NCBI RefSeq assembly: GCF_937616625.2
Contig: NC_065576.1
Location: 34,188,628-34,252,627, forward strand
From: Mercurialis annua
Taxonomy: Eukaryota > Streptophyta > Magnoliopsida > Malpighiales > Euphorbiaceae
Reading direction: 5' to 3'
Length of the DNA stretch: 64,000 nucleotides
Shown: positions 1 to 11,097 of the stretch, one piece after another
How positions within the stretch are numbered: position 1 is the first letter of the stretch
Layout of the letters: each line of letters starts with the position of its first letter
Program-made: the position numbers and the translations under genes
The notes under the pieces: model-generated
Told to the model about the DNA's origin: nothing
Seen by the model: the letters and a program-made list of their open reading frames with translations, nothing else
The model's database searches: none

Positions 1-507
1 ATACCTCACTCAGCTTAATAGCTGACCCCCCAATAGTGTGTTTTTCAGGTACCTAGATTCTGAACTTGGCTAGAAGTTCGTCTTTAACCGGAAGTTCCTT
101 TGTCTATGTATAGCCCCGACTTCCGTAGATGCTGCAGTAGTGTGATGTCTGACCAGTGTAGCAGTGAAATTTTATATGGTTTATAGTTGCTGTTAGTTTG
201 TATATATTTGTTTGGCCACGATAGTTATGCTTTGTACCACGGAGGTAGATTCCCGCGATGTAACTTTGACACTAGTAGTATATGCCAGGTTAGTACGTAC
301 AAGGTACGGAAACGATAGACCCGAGCAAGTTGTAATGTTTTACCAGTGCAAATAAATGTGTCTTTGTTAAATGCTTCCGTTTGTAAGGTCCTTATATGAT
401 TAATGTTTGCGAAACAGTTTTAGTGAATTTCAGGCTTGTTACGGGTTTCGGAACTACAATTCCCATTCCCTAGCGTCGGTCGCGGCCCTCGATTTTGGGT
501 CGTGACA
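1..507 (+). mobile_element. 3' end of a long LTR (Tekay-like Ty3-gypsy), cut by window edge
   Basis: This stretch is clearly homologous to the last ~510 bp of the long LTRs further on (compare 10081-10592): the same order of landmarks, the same CTAGCG(C/T)CGGTCGCGG block, and the same end in GGGTCGTGACA. The terminal CA is at 506-507, and tandem-unit sequence begins directly after it (TTAATATTC, equivalent to 3499). The copy is diverged from the 7313-34269 array, so it is an independent insertion. Whether it is a solo LTR or part of a full element cannot be told because the left side is outside the window. Confidence 0.8.
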
Positions 508-1211
508 TTAATATTCTTATATTTCAAACAATTGCTCATATTTTTTCCACTTCCTTTCTATATTTACTATGTTTGCTTGCTCTCAAAACAATTACGATTG
601 ACTTGCTATAATTTATTCCCCTTTTATAAATAAGAGTAAATTAGAAGCTATTTTAAAATATATATGGAAGACAATAGTTAAAATCAAGCAAATATAATAT
701 GTTGACATCTATAAAATAGCTAGGTTGATCACCTTCTAAAATAAATTTTAAATTAATAGTTATTTTCAAAATGAATAAAGAAAGAAAACAATTCAACTAA
801 ATGTTTTCAAGTAATGCAATATGTTGTCCTATATACTAAAACTGTTATTTTACATTTTTTTTATTATTTCTTTATAATAACATTCCCAGCTAATTGTTTC
901 CTTTTTTTTTATTCTGAAACCTCCAATTAACATGATAAGGTCATCTAAATCAAAATGGCTAATTATATTTTTTTGTTTACTAAAATTGACATCTTAGTTT
1001 AATTATTTTTGCTACTTTAAATAATGGGAGAAGAATAACCATTTTATACATGTGAAAAAAAAATTAATATATTTTAATAGAAAGTATTAATCTATATTGT
1101 TTTTTTGTTTTCATTTTAAATTTTACAAAATCGGTTCAACTGGCAGTTAAATCGGTTGAACTGGTTGAACTGCGAACCGGTGGCCATACCGGTTCGGTTT
1201 TTAAAACACTG
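508..1211. mobile_element. hAT-like non-autonomous element, left part missing
   Basis: This is the right-hand portion of the element seen complete at 3342-4201. It ends in CGGTTTTTAAAACACTG at 1211 and is followed by GTTGAAAG (1212-1219), which is the 8-bp target duplication of the complete copies. Its left part was lost where the LTR at 1-507 inserted or recombined. Blocks of AACCGGTT-type sequence (1131-1200) are typical of this kind of element. No coding capacity is seen. Confidence 0.65.
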
Positions 1212-1467
1212 GTTGAAAGATATCATATTTATTGATACTATTTCAATAGAATAATTTTTAATATAATTAGACCAATACTTTGTGATTAAGGTAAATATTT
1301 AATAGTAATAATTATTTTTACTAAATAAGAATATCGGAAATCATTCCATTCTATAAATATATTGATCATTCAAAAGATTTACATTAATACCTTAAATTCA
1401 AATATTCTACATTAATTTTCATAAGTTCAAAAAATTTCAATTCATGCTCATAAAAATATAATCACAC

Positions 1468-1477
1468 TATATAAATA
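1468..1477 (+). promoter_or_regulatory. TATA box of DEFL gene 1
   Basis: TATATAAATA lies about 100 bp upstream of the ATG at 1577, in a context (ACACTATATAAATACCACAC) that is unchanged in units 2 and 3. Its spacing fits a plant core promoter with a 5' leader of roughly 70-80 nt. The equivalent segment is absent upstream of gene copy 4. Confidence 0.65.
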
Positions 1478-1576
1478 CCACACACACATCTCCTTTTGTT
1501 ATAAGAAAATTACAGACCAAAATATTATTCAACCATACAATTATTCCATTATATTAAAGATAAGATCTCATCAATT

Positions 1577-1920
1577 ATGGCTTCATTTGCTCATATTTTC
1601 CTTATGTTCCTCATTTTTTCAGGTATATATTTTTATATTAATTCATTTTATTTTTAATATACATAAAGCTTGGAATTAAATAAAAAGAACTATAAATTAT
1701 AATAAATAGAGAAATAATTTTTTTGGTTATTTATCTTGCAGCTGCATCAATAGTTCCTCAAGTTCAGGCTCAACAATGCCCTCACGAGTTATATCCAACA
1801 GGATGTGTTATTGAACAATGTTGGAGCGACTGCGATAAGTGGGTTAAAGGAGCAAGAGGGTTTTGCAAAGGAAACGGACCCGGACAATCTGCACCATTTT
1901 CTTGTGAATGCTCTTGTTAA
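1577..1920 (+). CDS. Secreted defensin-like cysteine-rich peptide, copy 1
   Basis: Two exons, 1577-1622 and 1742-1920, with a 119-bp AT-rich GT-AG intron in phase 1, give a 74-residue precursor. Residues 1-25 are a hydrophobic signal peptide (MASFAHIFLMFLIFS, then a stretch ending VQA). The predicted mature peptide of about 49 residues has eight cysteines spaced C-x8-C-x4-C-x3-C-x10-C-x12-C-x-C-x-C. The CxxxC plus CxC pattern, with the signal peptide in exon 1 and the mature part in exon 2, fits the plant DEFL superfamily (cysteine-stabilised alpha-beta fold). Such peptides act outside the cell, either in defence or in pollen-pistil signalling; the sequence does not decide which. The ATG follows a TATA box by ~100 bp, and AATAAA (1962-1967) could direct polyadenylation. 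I do not recognise a named orthologue. Confidence 0.85.
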
Positions 1921-3341
1921 AAAAACCAATAGAGTTGTGTTGTTTTTACAGTTACTCAGATAATAAATTAAAATTGCGTGTTTAGTTTTGTCGTCTTCTT
2001 ATTACATTCATTACGATATTTATGATTGATAATTAAAATTATAAAATAAACATTTTAAAATTAATATCAATAAATATTCAATATAAACTTATACTACTTA
2101 TATTTATCGTAGATATAGTTTATACTTTTTTTTTAAAAAAAAATTATCCTTTATATATTGTAATTTATTATACTTAATATTTTTCCTCATACAAGATATG
2201 GTCATATATTATCAGTAAGGGATGAGCAAAATATTCGGCCGTACTAAATGAAAGCTCATAATATATCAATCATCTTCAATGTCAAGACGGTAGGATTAAT
2301 TTACGACTCCAATTTCATGACTGAATGAGTCACTAACATAATTTTGTTTGAAAATCTTTGAGCTAAATTTTTATTTATTTAACATTGTCATAAGCTAAGA
2401 AAAAAACAAACATTTACGTGAAATTGACTATTTGAGAACTTAATCTTAATCTTTTATGTGAAATTAATGTTGTTATCTTGAAGAAATTTATAAGGTCTAT
2501 CCACATATAATTTAAAATGTAATAATTATAATCTCACTCTTACATTTTTTTATTTAATTTTATCTTAAAATTTTCTAAAATTTTTCTTATTAATATAAAA
2601 ATTGTGAGTATTATTCTTAAATTGATCAAAACGGATGTAAGTAAACTGGGAAATAAGAAATTCAGGGACTGTATTAACCGATTGTTTGATGTTTATACCA
2701 AACCAATGAGATATTTTCTGGTCCACTCTCTTAAAGGATAAAAGATCACATCGAAAACAAACTAAAAGCAATTAATAATAAAAAAACTAAAAACAATTAA
2801 TGTCTATTCAAATTTTTTAGACATTACAAAAATATAGGATATTTTATATAAAGTAGGAAATCGTTTTTTATTTTTTAATATATGCCTCTTCTTTCAAAAT
2901 ATCATAAACTTTGGAATGGCGGAAGGATAAATTATGGGTAGTAAATATTAGACGCATGATTTCATTCCAAAATAGTTTTGAAATCAAAATACCATCACTG
3001 CAAGTTCTTGATTTTTTAGCCATTTATTTTGACGTTACATGCCTTGTAAGTATTTTGTCATTTTATATTAAAAAAACATTTCATTATATAGAAACCATCT
3101 TTACTAGTTATAAGATTAATTTTTTAAGAATTACCACTGATATATACTAATTTGTTACTATATTAGCTGTTTTCTAATAAGGGGTTACAGCTTAGTGATT
3201 ATATAATAAGAAATATTTCATAAATTAATAATTTACTGCGTAATGTATATGGAATTTTTCTGTTATATGGCAGACTTTTATTCAATTCTATCAAAAAAAT
3301 TGACTTTATCAAATTTAAAAGATAAACGGAATAGTTGAAAG

Positions 3342-4201
3342 AAATGATTTAAAAACCGGATCGACTGATTCAACCGGGATCCGACTATCTGTCTAGTCCA
3401 ATTAGCCTCTCTGAACTGGAAATCCGATCGAAATGGATTAGACTGGCCCGAACCGTGAAAACCGGAAACTGAAAACCCGATTGAACCTTTTGGTTTTATT
3501 AATATTCTTATATTTCAAACAATTGCTCATATTTTTTCCACTTCCTTTCTATATTTACTATGTTTGCTTGCTCTCAAAACAATTACGATTGACTTGCTAT
3601 AATTTATTCCCCTTTTATAAATAAGAGTAAATTAGAAGCTATTTTAAAATATATATGGAAGACAATAGTTAAAATCAAGCAAATATAATATGTTGACATC
3701 TATAAAATAGCTAGGTTGATCACCTTCTAAAATAAATTTTAAATTAATGATTATTTTCAAAATGAATAAAGAAAGAAAACAATTCAACTAAATGTTTTCA
3801 AGTAATGCAATATGTTGTCCTATATACTAAAACTGTTATTTTACATTTTTTTTATTATTTCTTTATAATAACATTCCCAGCTAATTGTTTCTTTTTTTTT
3901 TATTCTGAAACCTCCAATTAACATGATAAGGTCATCTAAATCAAAATGGCTAATTATATTTTTTTGTTTACTAAAATTGACATCTTAGTTTAATTATTTT
4001 TGCTACTTTAAATAATGGGAGAAGAATAACCATTTTATACATGTGAAAAAAAATTAATATATTTTAATAGAAAGTATTAATCTATATTGTTTTTTTGTTT
4101 TCATTCTAAATTTTACAAAATCGGTTCAACTGGCAGTTAAATCGGTTGAACTGGTTGAACTGCGAACCGGTGGCCATACCGGTTCGGTTTTTAAAACACT
4201 G
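3342..4201. mobile_element. hAT-like non-autonomous element spanning units 1 and 2
   Basis: An 860-bp element flanked by the 8-bp direct repeat GTTGAAAG (3334-3341 and 4202-4209), the target duplication length expected for hAT. Its ends are imperfect inverted repeats: the left starts AAATGATTTAAAAACCGG, and the right, read inward on the other strand, is CAGTGTTTTAAAAACCGA. Runs of AACCGG/CCGGTT lie inside both ends. It has no transposase ORF. It lies across the chosen unit boundary and recurs at 6335-7192, so it was present before the tandem duplication. Confidence 0.75.
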
Positions 4202-4457
4202 GTTGAAAGATATCATATTTATTGATACTATTTCTATAGAATAATTTTTAATATAATTAGACCAATACTTTGTGATTAAGGTAAATATTTAATAGTAATA
4301 ATTATTTTTACTAAATAAGAATATCGAAAATCATTTCATTCTATAAATATATTGATCATTCAAAAGATTTACATTAATACCTTAAATTCAAATATTCTAC
4401 ATTAATTTTCATAAGTTCAAAAAATTTCAATTCATGCTCATAAAAATATAATCACAC

Positions 4458-4467
4458 TATATAAATA
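4458..4467 (+). promoter_or_regulatory. TATA box of DEFL gene 2
   Basis: TATATAAATA about 100 bp upstream of the ATG at 4568, with the same surrounding sequence as in unit 1. Confidence 0.65.
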
Positions 4468-4567
4468 CCACACACACATCTCCTTTTGTTATAAGAAAAT
4501 TACAGACCAAAATATTATTCAACCATACAATTAGTTCCATTATATTAAAGATAAGATCTCATCAATT

Positions 4568-4911
4568 ATGGCTTCATTTGCTCATATTTTCCTTATGTTC
4601 CTCATTTTTTCAGGTATATATTTTTATATTAATTCATGTTATTTTTAATATACATAAACCTTGGAATTAAATAAAAAGAACTATAAATTATAATAAATAG
4701 AGAAATAATTTTTTTGGTTATTTATCTTGCAGCTGCATCAATAGTTCCTCAAGTTCAGGCTCAACAATGCCCTCACGAGTTATATCCAACAGGATGTGTT
4801 ATTGAACAATGTTGGAGCGACTGCGATAAGTGGGTTAAAGGAGCAAGAGGGTTTTGCAAAGGAAACGGACCCGGACAATCAGCACCATTTTCTTGTGAAT
4901 GCTCTTGTTAA
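4568..4911 (+). CDS. Secreted defensin-like cysteine-rich peptide, copy 2
   Basis: Exons 4568-4613 and 4733-4911, with a 119-bp phase-1 intron. The predicted 74-residue precursor is identical in amino acids to copy 1; the single coding difference I saw (TCT to TCA near the 3' end) is silent. All eight cysteines and the signal peptide are intact, and the promoter region is present. The likely polyadenylation hexamer of copy 1 is altered here, so 3' processing may use another signal. Function as for copy 1: an extracellular DEFL peptide of unknown target. Confidence 0.85.
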
Positions 4912-6334
4912 AAAAAACCAATAGAGTTGTGTTGTTTTTACAGTTACTCAGATAATTAATTAAAATTGCGTGTTTAGTTTTGTCGTCTTCTTATTACATT
5001 CATTACGATATTTATGATTGATAATTAAAATTATAAAATAAACATTTTAAAATTAATATCAATAAATATTCAATATAAACTTATACTACTTATATTTATC
5101 GTAGATATAGTTTATACTTTTTTTTCAAAAAAAATTATCCTTTATATATTGTAATTTATTATACTTAATATTTTTCCTCATACAAGATATGGTCATATAT
5201 TATCAGTAAGGGATGAGCAAAATATTCGGCCGTACTAAATGAAAGCTCATAATATATCAATCATCTTCAATGTCAAGACGGTAGGATTAATTTACGACTC
5301 CAATTTCATGATTGAATGAGTCACTAACATAATTTTGTTTGAAAATCTTTGAGCTAAATTTTTATTTATTTAACATTTTCATAAGCTAAGAAAAAAACAA
5401 ACATTTACGTGAAATTGACTATTTGAGAACTTAATTTTAATCTTTTATGTGAAATTAATGTTGTTATCTTGAAGAAATTTATAAGGTCTATCCACATATA
5501 ATTTAAAATGTAATAATTATAATCTCACTCTTACATTTTTTTATTTAATTTTATCTTAAAATTTTCTAAAATTTTTCTTATTAATATAAAAATTGTGAGT
5601 ATTATTCTTAAATTGATCAAAACGGATGTAAGTAAACTCGCAAATAAGAAATTCAGGGACTGTATTAACCGATTGTTTGATGTTTATACCAAACCAATGA
5701 GATATTTTCTGGTCCACTCTCTTAAAGGATAAAAGATCACATCGAAAACAAACTAAAAGCAATTAATAATAAAAACACTAAAAGCAATTAATGTCTATTC
5801 AAATTTTTTAGACATTACAAAAATATAGGATATTTTAGATAAAGTAGGAAATCGTTTTTTATTTTTTAATATGTGCCTCTTCTTTCAAAATATCATAAAC
5901 TTTGGAATGGCGGAAGGATAAATTATGGGTAGTAAATATTAGACGCATGATTTCATTCCAAAATAGTTTTGAAATCAAAATACCATCACTGCAAGTTCTT
6001 GATTTTTTAGCCATTTATTTTGACGTTACATGCCTTGTAAGTATTTTGTCATTTTATATTAAAAAAACATTTCATTATATAGAAACAATCTTTACTAGTT
6101 ATAAGATTAATTTTTTAAGAATTACCACTGATATATACTAATTTGTTACTATATTAGCTGTTTTCTAATAAGGGGTTACAGCTTAGTGATTTTATAATAA
6201 GAAATATTTCATAAATTAATAATTTACTGCGTAATGTATATGGAATTTTTCTGTTATATGGCAGACTTTTATTCAATTCTATCAAAAAAAAATTGACTTT
6301 ACCAAATTTAAAAGATAAACGGAATAGTTGAAAG

Positions 6335-7192
6335 AAATGATTTAAAAACCGGATCGACTGATTCAACCGGGATCCGACTATCTGTCTAGTCCAATTAGCC
6401 TCTCTGAACTGGAAATCCGATCGAAATGGATTAGACTGGCCCGAACCGTGAAAACCGGAAACTGAAAACCCGATTGAACCGTTTGGTTTTATTAATATTC
6501 TTATATTTCAAACAATTGCTCATATTTTTTCCACTTCCTTTCTATATTTACTATGTTTGCTTGCTCTCAAAACAATTACGATTGACTTGCTATAATTTAT
6601 TCCCCTTTTATAAATAAGAGTAAATTAAAAGCTATTTTAAAATATATATGGAAGACAATAGTAAAATCAAGCAAATATAATATGTTGACATCTATAAAAT
6701 AGCTAGGTTGATCACCTTCTAAAATAAATTTTAAATTAATGGTTATTTTCAAAATAAATAAAGAAAGAAAACAATTCAACTAAATGTTTTCAAGTAATGC
6801 AATATGTTGTCCTATATACTAAAACTGTTATTTTACATTTTTTTATTATTTCTTTATAATAACATTCCCAGCTAATTGTTTTCTTTTTTTTATTCTGAAA
6901 CCTCCAATTAACATGATAAGGTCATCTAAATCAAAATGGCTAATTATATTTTTTTGTTTACTAAAATTGACATCTTAGTTTAATTATTTTTGCTACTTTA
7001 AATAATGGGAGAAGAATAACCATTTTATACATGTGAAAAAAAATTTAATATATTTTAATAGAAAGTATTAATCTATATTGGTTTTTTGTTTTCATTCTAA
7101 ATTTTACAAAATCGGTTCAACTAGCAGTTAAATCGGTTGAACTGGTTGAACTGCGAACCGGTGGCCATACCGGTTCGGTTTTTAAAACACTG
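6335..7192. mobile_element. hAT-like non-autonomous element spanning units 2 and 3
   Basis: Second complete copy of the element at 3342-4201, 858 bp, flanked by GTTGAAAG at 6327-6334 and 7193-7200. It has the same degenerate terminal inverted repeats and no coding capacity. It was copied as part of the tandem unit rather than inserted anew, because the flanking DNA is the same in both copies. Confidence 0.75.
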
Positions 7193-7312
7193 GTTGAAAG
7201 ATATCATATTTATTGATACTATTTCTATAGAATAATTTTTAATATAATTAGACCAATACTTTGTGATTAAGGTAAATATTTAATAGTAATAATTATTTTT
7301 ACTAAATAAGAA
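6492..7312 (+). repeat. Tandem DEFL unit 3, first segment
   Basis: The start of the third unit, homologous to 3499-4323. It stops at AAGAA (7308-7312), the left target-site duplication of the long LTR array. The unit resumes at 34270 with AAGGA followed by TATCGG, matching the uninterrupted sequence of units 1 and 2. It holds no gene. Confidence 0.9.
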
Positions 7313-8395
7313 TGTAATACCCCGTATCTCTGACGTTGCCAAAGTAGGCAGCGTATCTAAATTTAAACAGTTAAAACGGCCAAAACGGCCAAAAAGGGAA
7401 TTATCGGGAAATAATTAAATAAAAGAGAACTCGAGAAGGTCGATATTGAGATTTTAATATGAAAATCTCAATATCAAGAATTCCATAAAGGAAATGGAAT
7501 TAACTTAAAAAGAAAAGTATGGAAAAGTGGATAAAGTGCACTTAAACTCGAAAATTGAAAAATAAGCGTTTAATTTCCGGAAAATATAAATGATATAGAT
7601 TATTGATGGGTAATAGTATTTTAAAAAAATAATATCGATATATTGGTTATCGATAATTATTAAATGAGAATTGGACGAAAAAGTTGGAAAAAGTGCATTT
7701 TAGCTCAAATTGGAATTTGAGCGTTTTTAGCCGAAAATTTCTAAATTATATTATTGGAATAAAATAATGACATATCGAGGTGGTATTATTTATTTGAATA
7801 TAAATAATACACAATTTATCGAGATCAAATGACTAAGTGATTAATGGACTAAATTGGACGAAAGAAAAGTTATAAATTAAAGTGTAAGGAGGTGGCAAAT
7901 TCAAGGATTTAAGTGGAGATTTTGCCATAAATATAAAAGGCCACTATTTGACTCTCAAAATCAGAATATACATAAACCATTTCCAGCAAAGGTGAAGAGA
8001 GGAAGAACTTCATCTTCTCAAAAGTTCCATAATCTTTCAAGTGTCATAACTTGTTCGTTTTTGCTCCGATTCGAGTGATTTTTGCGGCCACGGAAAGAGG
8101 AGGACGATAGCTACAGATTGACCTAAGAAAATCAAGGTAAGAATCATATTTTGGTTAGGGTTTAGCACGAAAATATTCTGTTTTGTTGAGCTTTGATGGT
8201 GTTTAATGGTGATGATGAATTTGATAGTTAGAAATGATGTTCATGTGTTTGAATGGTTAGTTATAGGCTGAATTAATGTTTTGTTGTGAGATATGAGGGT
8301 TGTCATATGTATGGGTATGGTGTATGTTAGGGTTTCATGTAGGATGAAGATGAATTGGTGGTTGTTTTGGGGTTTTGATGGCCGGAAGTAATGAA

Positions 8396-8489
8396 CCACC
8401 GTGCTTCGCACGGTGGGGCTGCGTTTCAGCAGCCATGGTGCGTTGCACCATGGCTGGAGCAGCCCCTCCCTGGCCAAAACAGGGGAGGG
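8396..8489. other. Cluster of GC-rich hairpins in LTR 1
   Basis: Within 94 bp there are three near-contiguous perfect hairpins: CCACCGTGC/GCACGGTGG with loop TTC (8396-8416), GGCTGC/GCAGCC with a 6-nt loop (8417-8434), and CCATGGTGC/GCACCATGG with loop GTT (8433-8453). An imperfect CCCTCCCTG/CAGGGGAGGG stem follows (about 8463-8489). The cluster is repeated in LTR 2 (about 16413-16506) and is removed entirely by the deletion in LTR 3. It stands out sharply from the AT-rich surroundings. Its function is unknown. Confidence 0.75.
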
Positions 8490-9695
8490 CTGAGAGATAG
8501 TGAAGTGGGGGCTGATGCCACCCTTTCCCGATGGTTGTATCGCTTAAAATCGACGCAAATGCTAAGTGTTACGTAACTAGTTTCGAGCGTAACATAAAAA
8601 CTGTTTTGAATTAAATTTTGAACTAAGATTTTAATGTGTTTAAATTGGTGATAATGACATAATTAGAGGCTGTATTAATTGGTGTATTATTGAATATATA
8701 GGCTATTTTAATCGACCGAAACGTTAAAGAGATAACTTGAAAAAAACGATGTTGCTGGAATTTTTGCGCTGCAAAACAGCCATATTGCGAGGGCAATATC
8801 TCAAGTTATATAGATCCAAATTAAGTTCCGTTTGTTGGTATGGAAACTTAAGGATGTTGTCTATAAATGTCTAAGTTTAAGTTTCTGCTAGTTTGGCCTC
8901 TAAATGGCTCAAATAACTTAGAACATTATGTTGCGTATAGCAGCTCTGAAATTTGGACAGCCCCAAGCTATTAACTTCAGAACTAAATTCCGACACCTTC
9001 GGGTGCTAATCTCAGTCCGAGACCTAAACAAAAGTTGTAGGCGACGTTCTGAACATTAAGAATGTCAATTTTGTTTAGGAGTTGGATTGTTTTAAGTAAA
9101 TGGTTTCAATAGCCGAAGTTGGCTAGAAACCTAGTTTTGGATTAATTAATTATAGTTAGTTTGTAATTAATTCGAGTTACTATCGAATTTGTGTAGACTT
9201 GACGAGGTGACTACCAATGGAACCCGGAACTTACAAAACGCGATATTGCTTAGCTGTTATCGAAGGATATGGATAGCAAGCGGTGAGTATATTTTACTCA
9301 CTCTTATTATCGTATTAAAAAACTATTTTATATATATACTATATATTATTATTATTATTAAATGCATCGCATAAATTGTATAGTTTGACGTGATTGAATT
9401 GTTCTTGTTGGTTTGGATAATATTTGAATTGTTGTTTATAGATTGACTTGTTTGATATATGAATTGTATTACTTTGCTTATGACTTGCCGATTATTTGCC
9501 AATGTGAGTTTGTATATGATCCGAAGAAACGAGCTACCTATTGGGCGTCAATAGGCCGTGTGATCACCGGTGTTTATAAGAGTCTAGATATTCGTACATT
9601 GAAACGTTTGATATGAGCTCATTAAATGTTGGTTATATTTATAATTATGAAATGGAATATGTTTGGGTATCGGAAAGGAGAATTATAATTGTGAC

Positions 9696-9877
9696 AGATA
9701 CGAGGTAACTCGGTCGAACTATCTCGGGACCCGTATTTGGTGGGTAACTCGGTCGAACTATCTCGGGACCCACAACTTGGGATTAAGTAGTGGCATGATG
9801 TAACTCGGTTGAACTATCTCGGGACTATGCCACGTGGCAGCGGGTAACTCGGTCGAACTATCTCGGGACCCGGCCAC
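9696..9877. repeat. Four serial hairpin repeats with shared loop and varying stems (LTR 1)
   Basis: Four tandem repeats share a core of about 22 nt (AACTCGGTCGAACTATCTCG). Each is closed by a different but self-complementary stem: ATACG/CGTAT (9698-9702 with 9732-9736), GTGGGT/ACCCAC (9740-9745 with 9768-9773), GTGGCAT/ATGCCAC (9790-9796 with 9827-9833), and GTGGC plus CGGGT with ACCCG plus GCCAC (9834-9845 with 9868-9877). Compensatory stem changes around a fixed loop suggest selection on a folded form. The repeats recur in LTR 2 (about 17715-17896, then cut by the CACTA) and LTR 3 (about 33371-33556). Confidence 0.8.
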
Positions 9878-10596
9878 TCGGACGATATGATTCGAATATG
9901 ATACGGATTAGGAGAGGTTAAGTAGTTTAAGATTAAGGTTTCGATCGGATCAAATACTTATCTTAAGTGAATTGTTTGCAATCGCTGTGATTGTATATGT
10001 TGGAATTGTTTGAAAAATGTGATTGTATATATATATTTTAAAAAATGTTTTAAATACGATGCTTATTTTGATAATATGGTAAGTAAAGTATAACTCACTC
10101 AGCTTAATAGCTGACCCCCCAATAGTGTGTTTTCAGGTACCTAGATTCTGAACTTGGCTAGAAGTCCGTCTTTGACCGGAAGTCCCTTTGGCTATGTACA
10201 GTCCCGACTTCCATAATTGCTGCAGTAGTGTCATGTTTGACCAGTGTCGTAGCCTAGTAAATTAATATGTTTTTCCTTGTTTACAGTTGTTGACAATGTG
10301 TTTATGTTTGTTTTGGCTACGATTGTCATATTTATTCCACGGAGGTAAATTCCCGTGAGGTGTATGTAACACTAGTATTGTACGCCGGGTTAGTACGTAC
10401 AAGGTACAGAAACGATAGGCCCGAGCAAGTTGTAATGTTTTGCTAGTGTATATAAATGCTTCCGTTTGTAAAGTCTTTGTATGATTGTTATTTGCGAAAA
10501 AGTTTTAGCGATTTTCAGGCTTGCTACGGGTTTTGGAACTACAATTTCCATTCCCTAGCGCCGGTCGCGGCTCGAGATTTCGAGTCGTGACAAAGG

Positions 10597-10608
10597 TGGT
10601 ATCAGAGC
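10597..10608 (+). other. Primer-binding site (initiator Met tRNA), copy 1
   Basis: TGGTATCAGAGC lies 4 nt after the LTR end at 10592 and is complementary to the 3' end of plant initiator methionine tRNA. It is repeated at 27103-27114 after LTR 2. It shows the element's plus-strand orientation. Confidence 0.85.
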
Positions 10609-11097
10609 AGTTGGTCCAGTTACCACTGCCAGTCTATGAAAACTGTCTGTTTGACCTTAAGTACCTAGGAACTACTGCAGCGTATAGAGTCGAGCCTTAT
10701 TGACTATATATGTTTGATTGAATTTTGTTAGATGGTATAAGCTGGATATTGCCGAGTAGAACGTGTGTGTGTGAGATTGCTTACGTGTTTAAGTGACTGT
10801 GATATGCTTAGATAGTTAGTCAAGCTTTAAGTTAGATAGTGCATATAATATATTAAATTATTGGATATTGTAAAAAGTGATTTGGACAGTATCACATGAT
10901 TAAGAATTGTTCCTGTTCAGCATATCTGGGCAAAATGGAGCTCAGCTACTTGCTGTATCAGAAGAGGAGGAAGCGTCTCCTATTTATCAAATGGATTTCA
11001 TGTAAATACTGACAGACTATCGGAGATACACCAGAACAAGTGCTTATCAGACATTGAAGGATCTTTTGTAACTCGAAGTGGGACCATTTTCCCAGAG

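Larger units (their letters stand above)
508..3498 (+). repeat. Tandem DEFL unit 1 (about 2.99 kb)
   Basis: First copy of a direct tandem repeat with a period of about 2991 bp (gene exon 2 at 1742 corresponds to 4733 in unit 2). It contains the right part of a hAT-like element, the promoter, two exons and 3' region of a defensin-like gene, and about 1.4 kb of AT-rich DNA downstream (1980-3330). I recognise no further gene in that AT-rich part. Differences from unit 2 are scattered single bases and short indels, so the duplication is recent. The left edge is cut by the LTR at 1-507. Confidence 0.9.
3499..6491 (+). repeat. Tandem DEFL unit 2 (about 2.99 kb)
   Basis: Full second copy of the tandem unit, nearly identical to unit 1 throughout, including non-coding DNA. 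It holds the right part of one hAT-like element, the DEFL gene copy 2, an AT-rich gene-free stretch (about 4980-6320) and the left part of the next hAT-like element. One visible difference of possible effect is that the AATAAA of unit 1 is AATTAA here (about 4955). Confidence 0.9.
7313..10592 (+). repeat. LTR 1 of the array (3280 bp)
   Basis: Begins TGTAATACCCCGTATC and ends GAGTCGTGACA, directly before the primer-binding site. Landmarks are a GC-rich hairpin cluster (8396-8489), a short AT microsatellite (about 9331-9360), a hairpin CCTATTG-GGCGT-CAATAGG near 9537, and four serial hairpins (9696-9877). About 25 bp near 7455 are present here but missing from LTRs 2 and 3, so LTRs 2 and 3 are more like each other than like LTR 1. 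Confidence 0.85.

Noticed and set aside
2565..3150. Two short ORFs (minus 2565-2771, plus 2911-3150) repeated in each DEFL unit
   Set aside because: They lack recognisable domains, depend on TTG-type starts or have poor coding character, and are conserved no better than the surrounding non-coding DNA of the recent tandem copies.
8241..8576. ORFs on both strands through the GC-rich hairpin cluster of LTR 1 (also at 16258-16593)
   Set aside because: Open frames on both strands follow from the palindromic, GC-rich sequence; they lie within an LTR and show no domain.
9704..9873. Regularly spaced repeats that could suggest a CRISPR-like array
   Set aside because: Only four units, variable spacing, inside a plant LTR; the variable parts are hairpin stems and not unique spacers.
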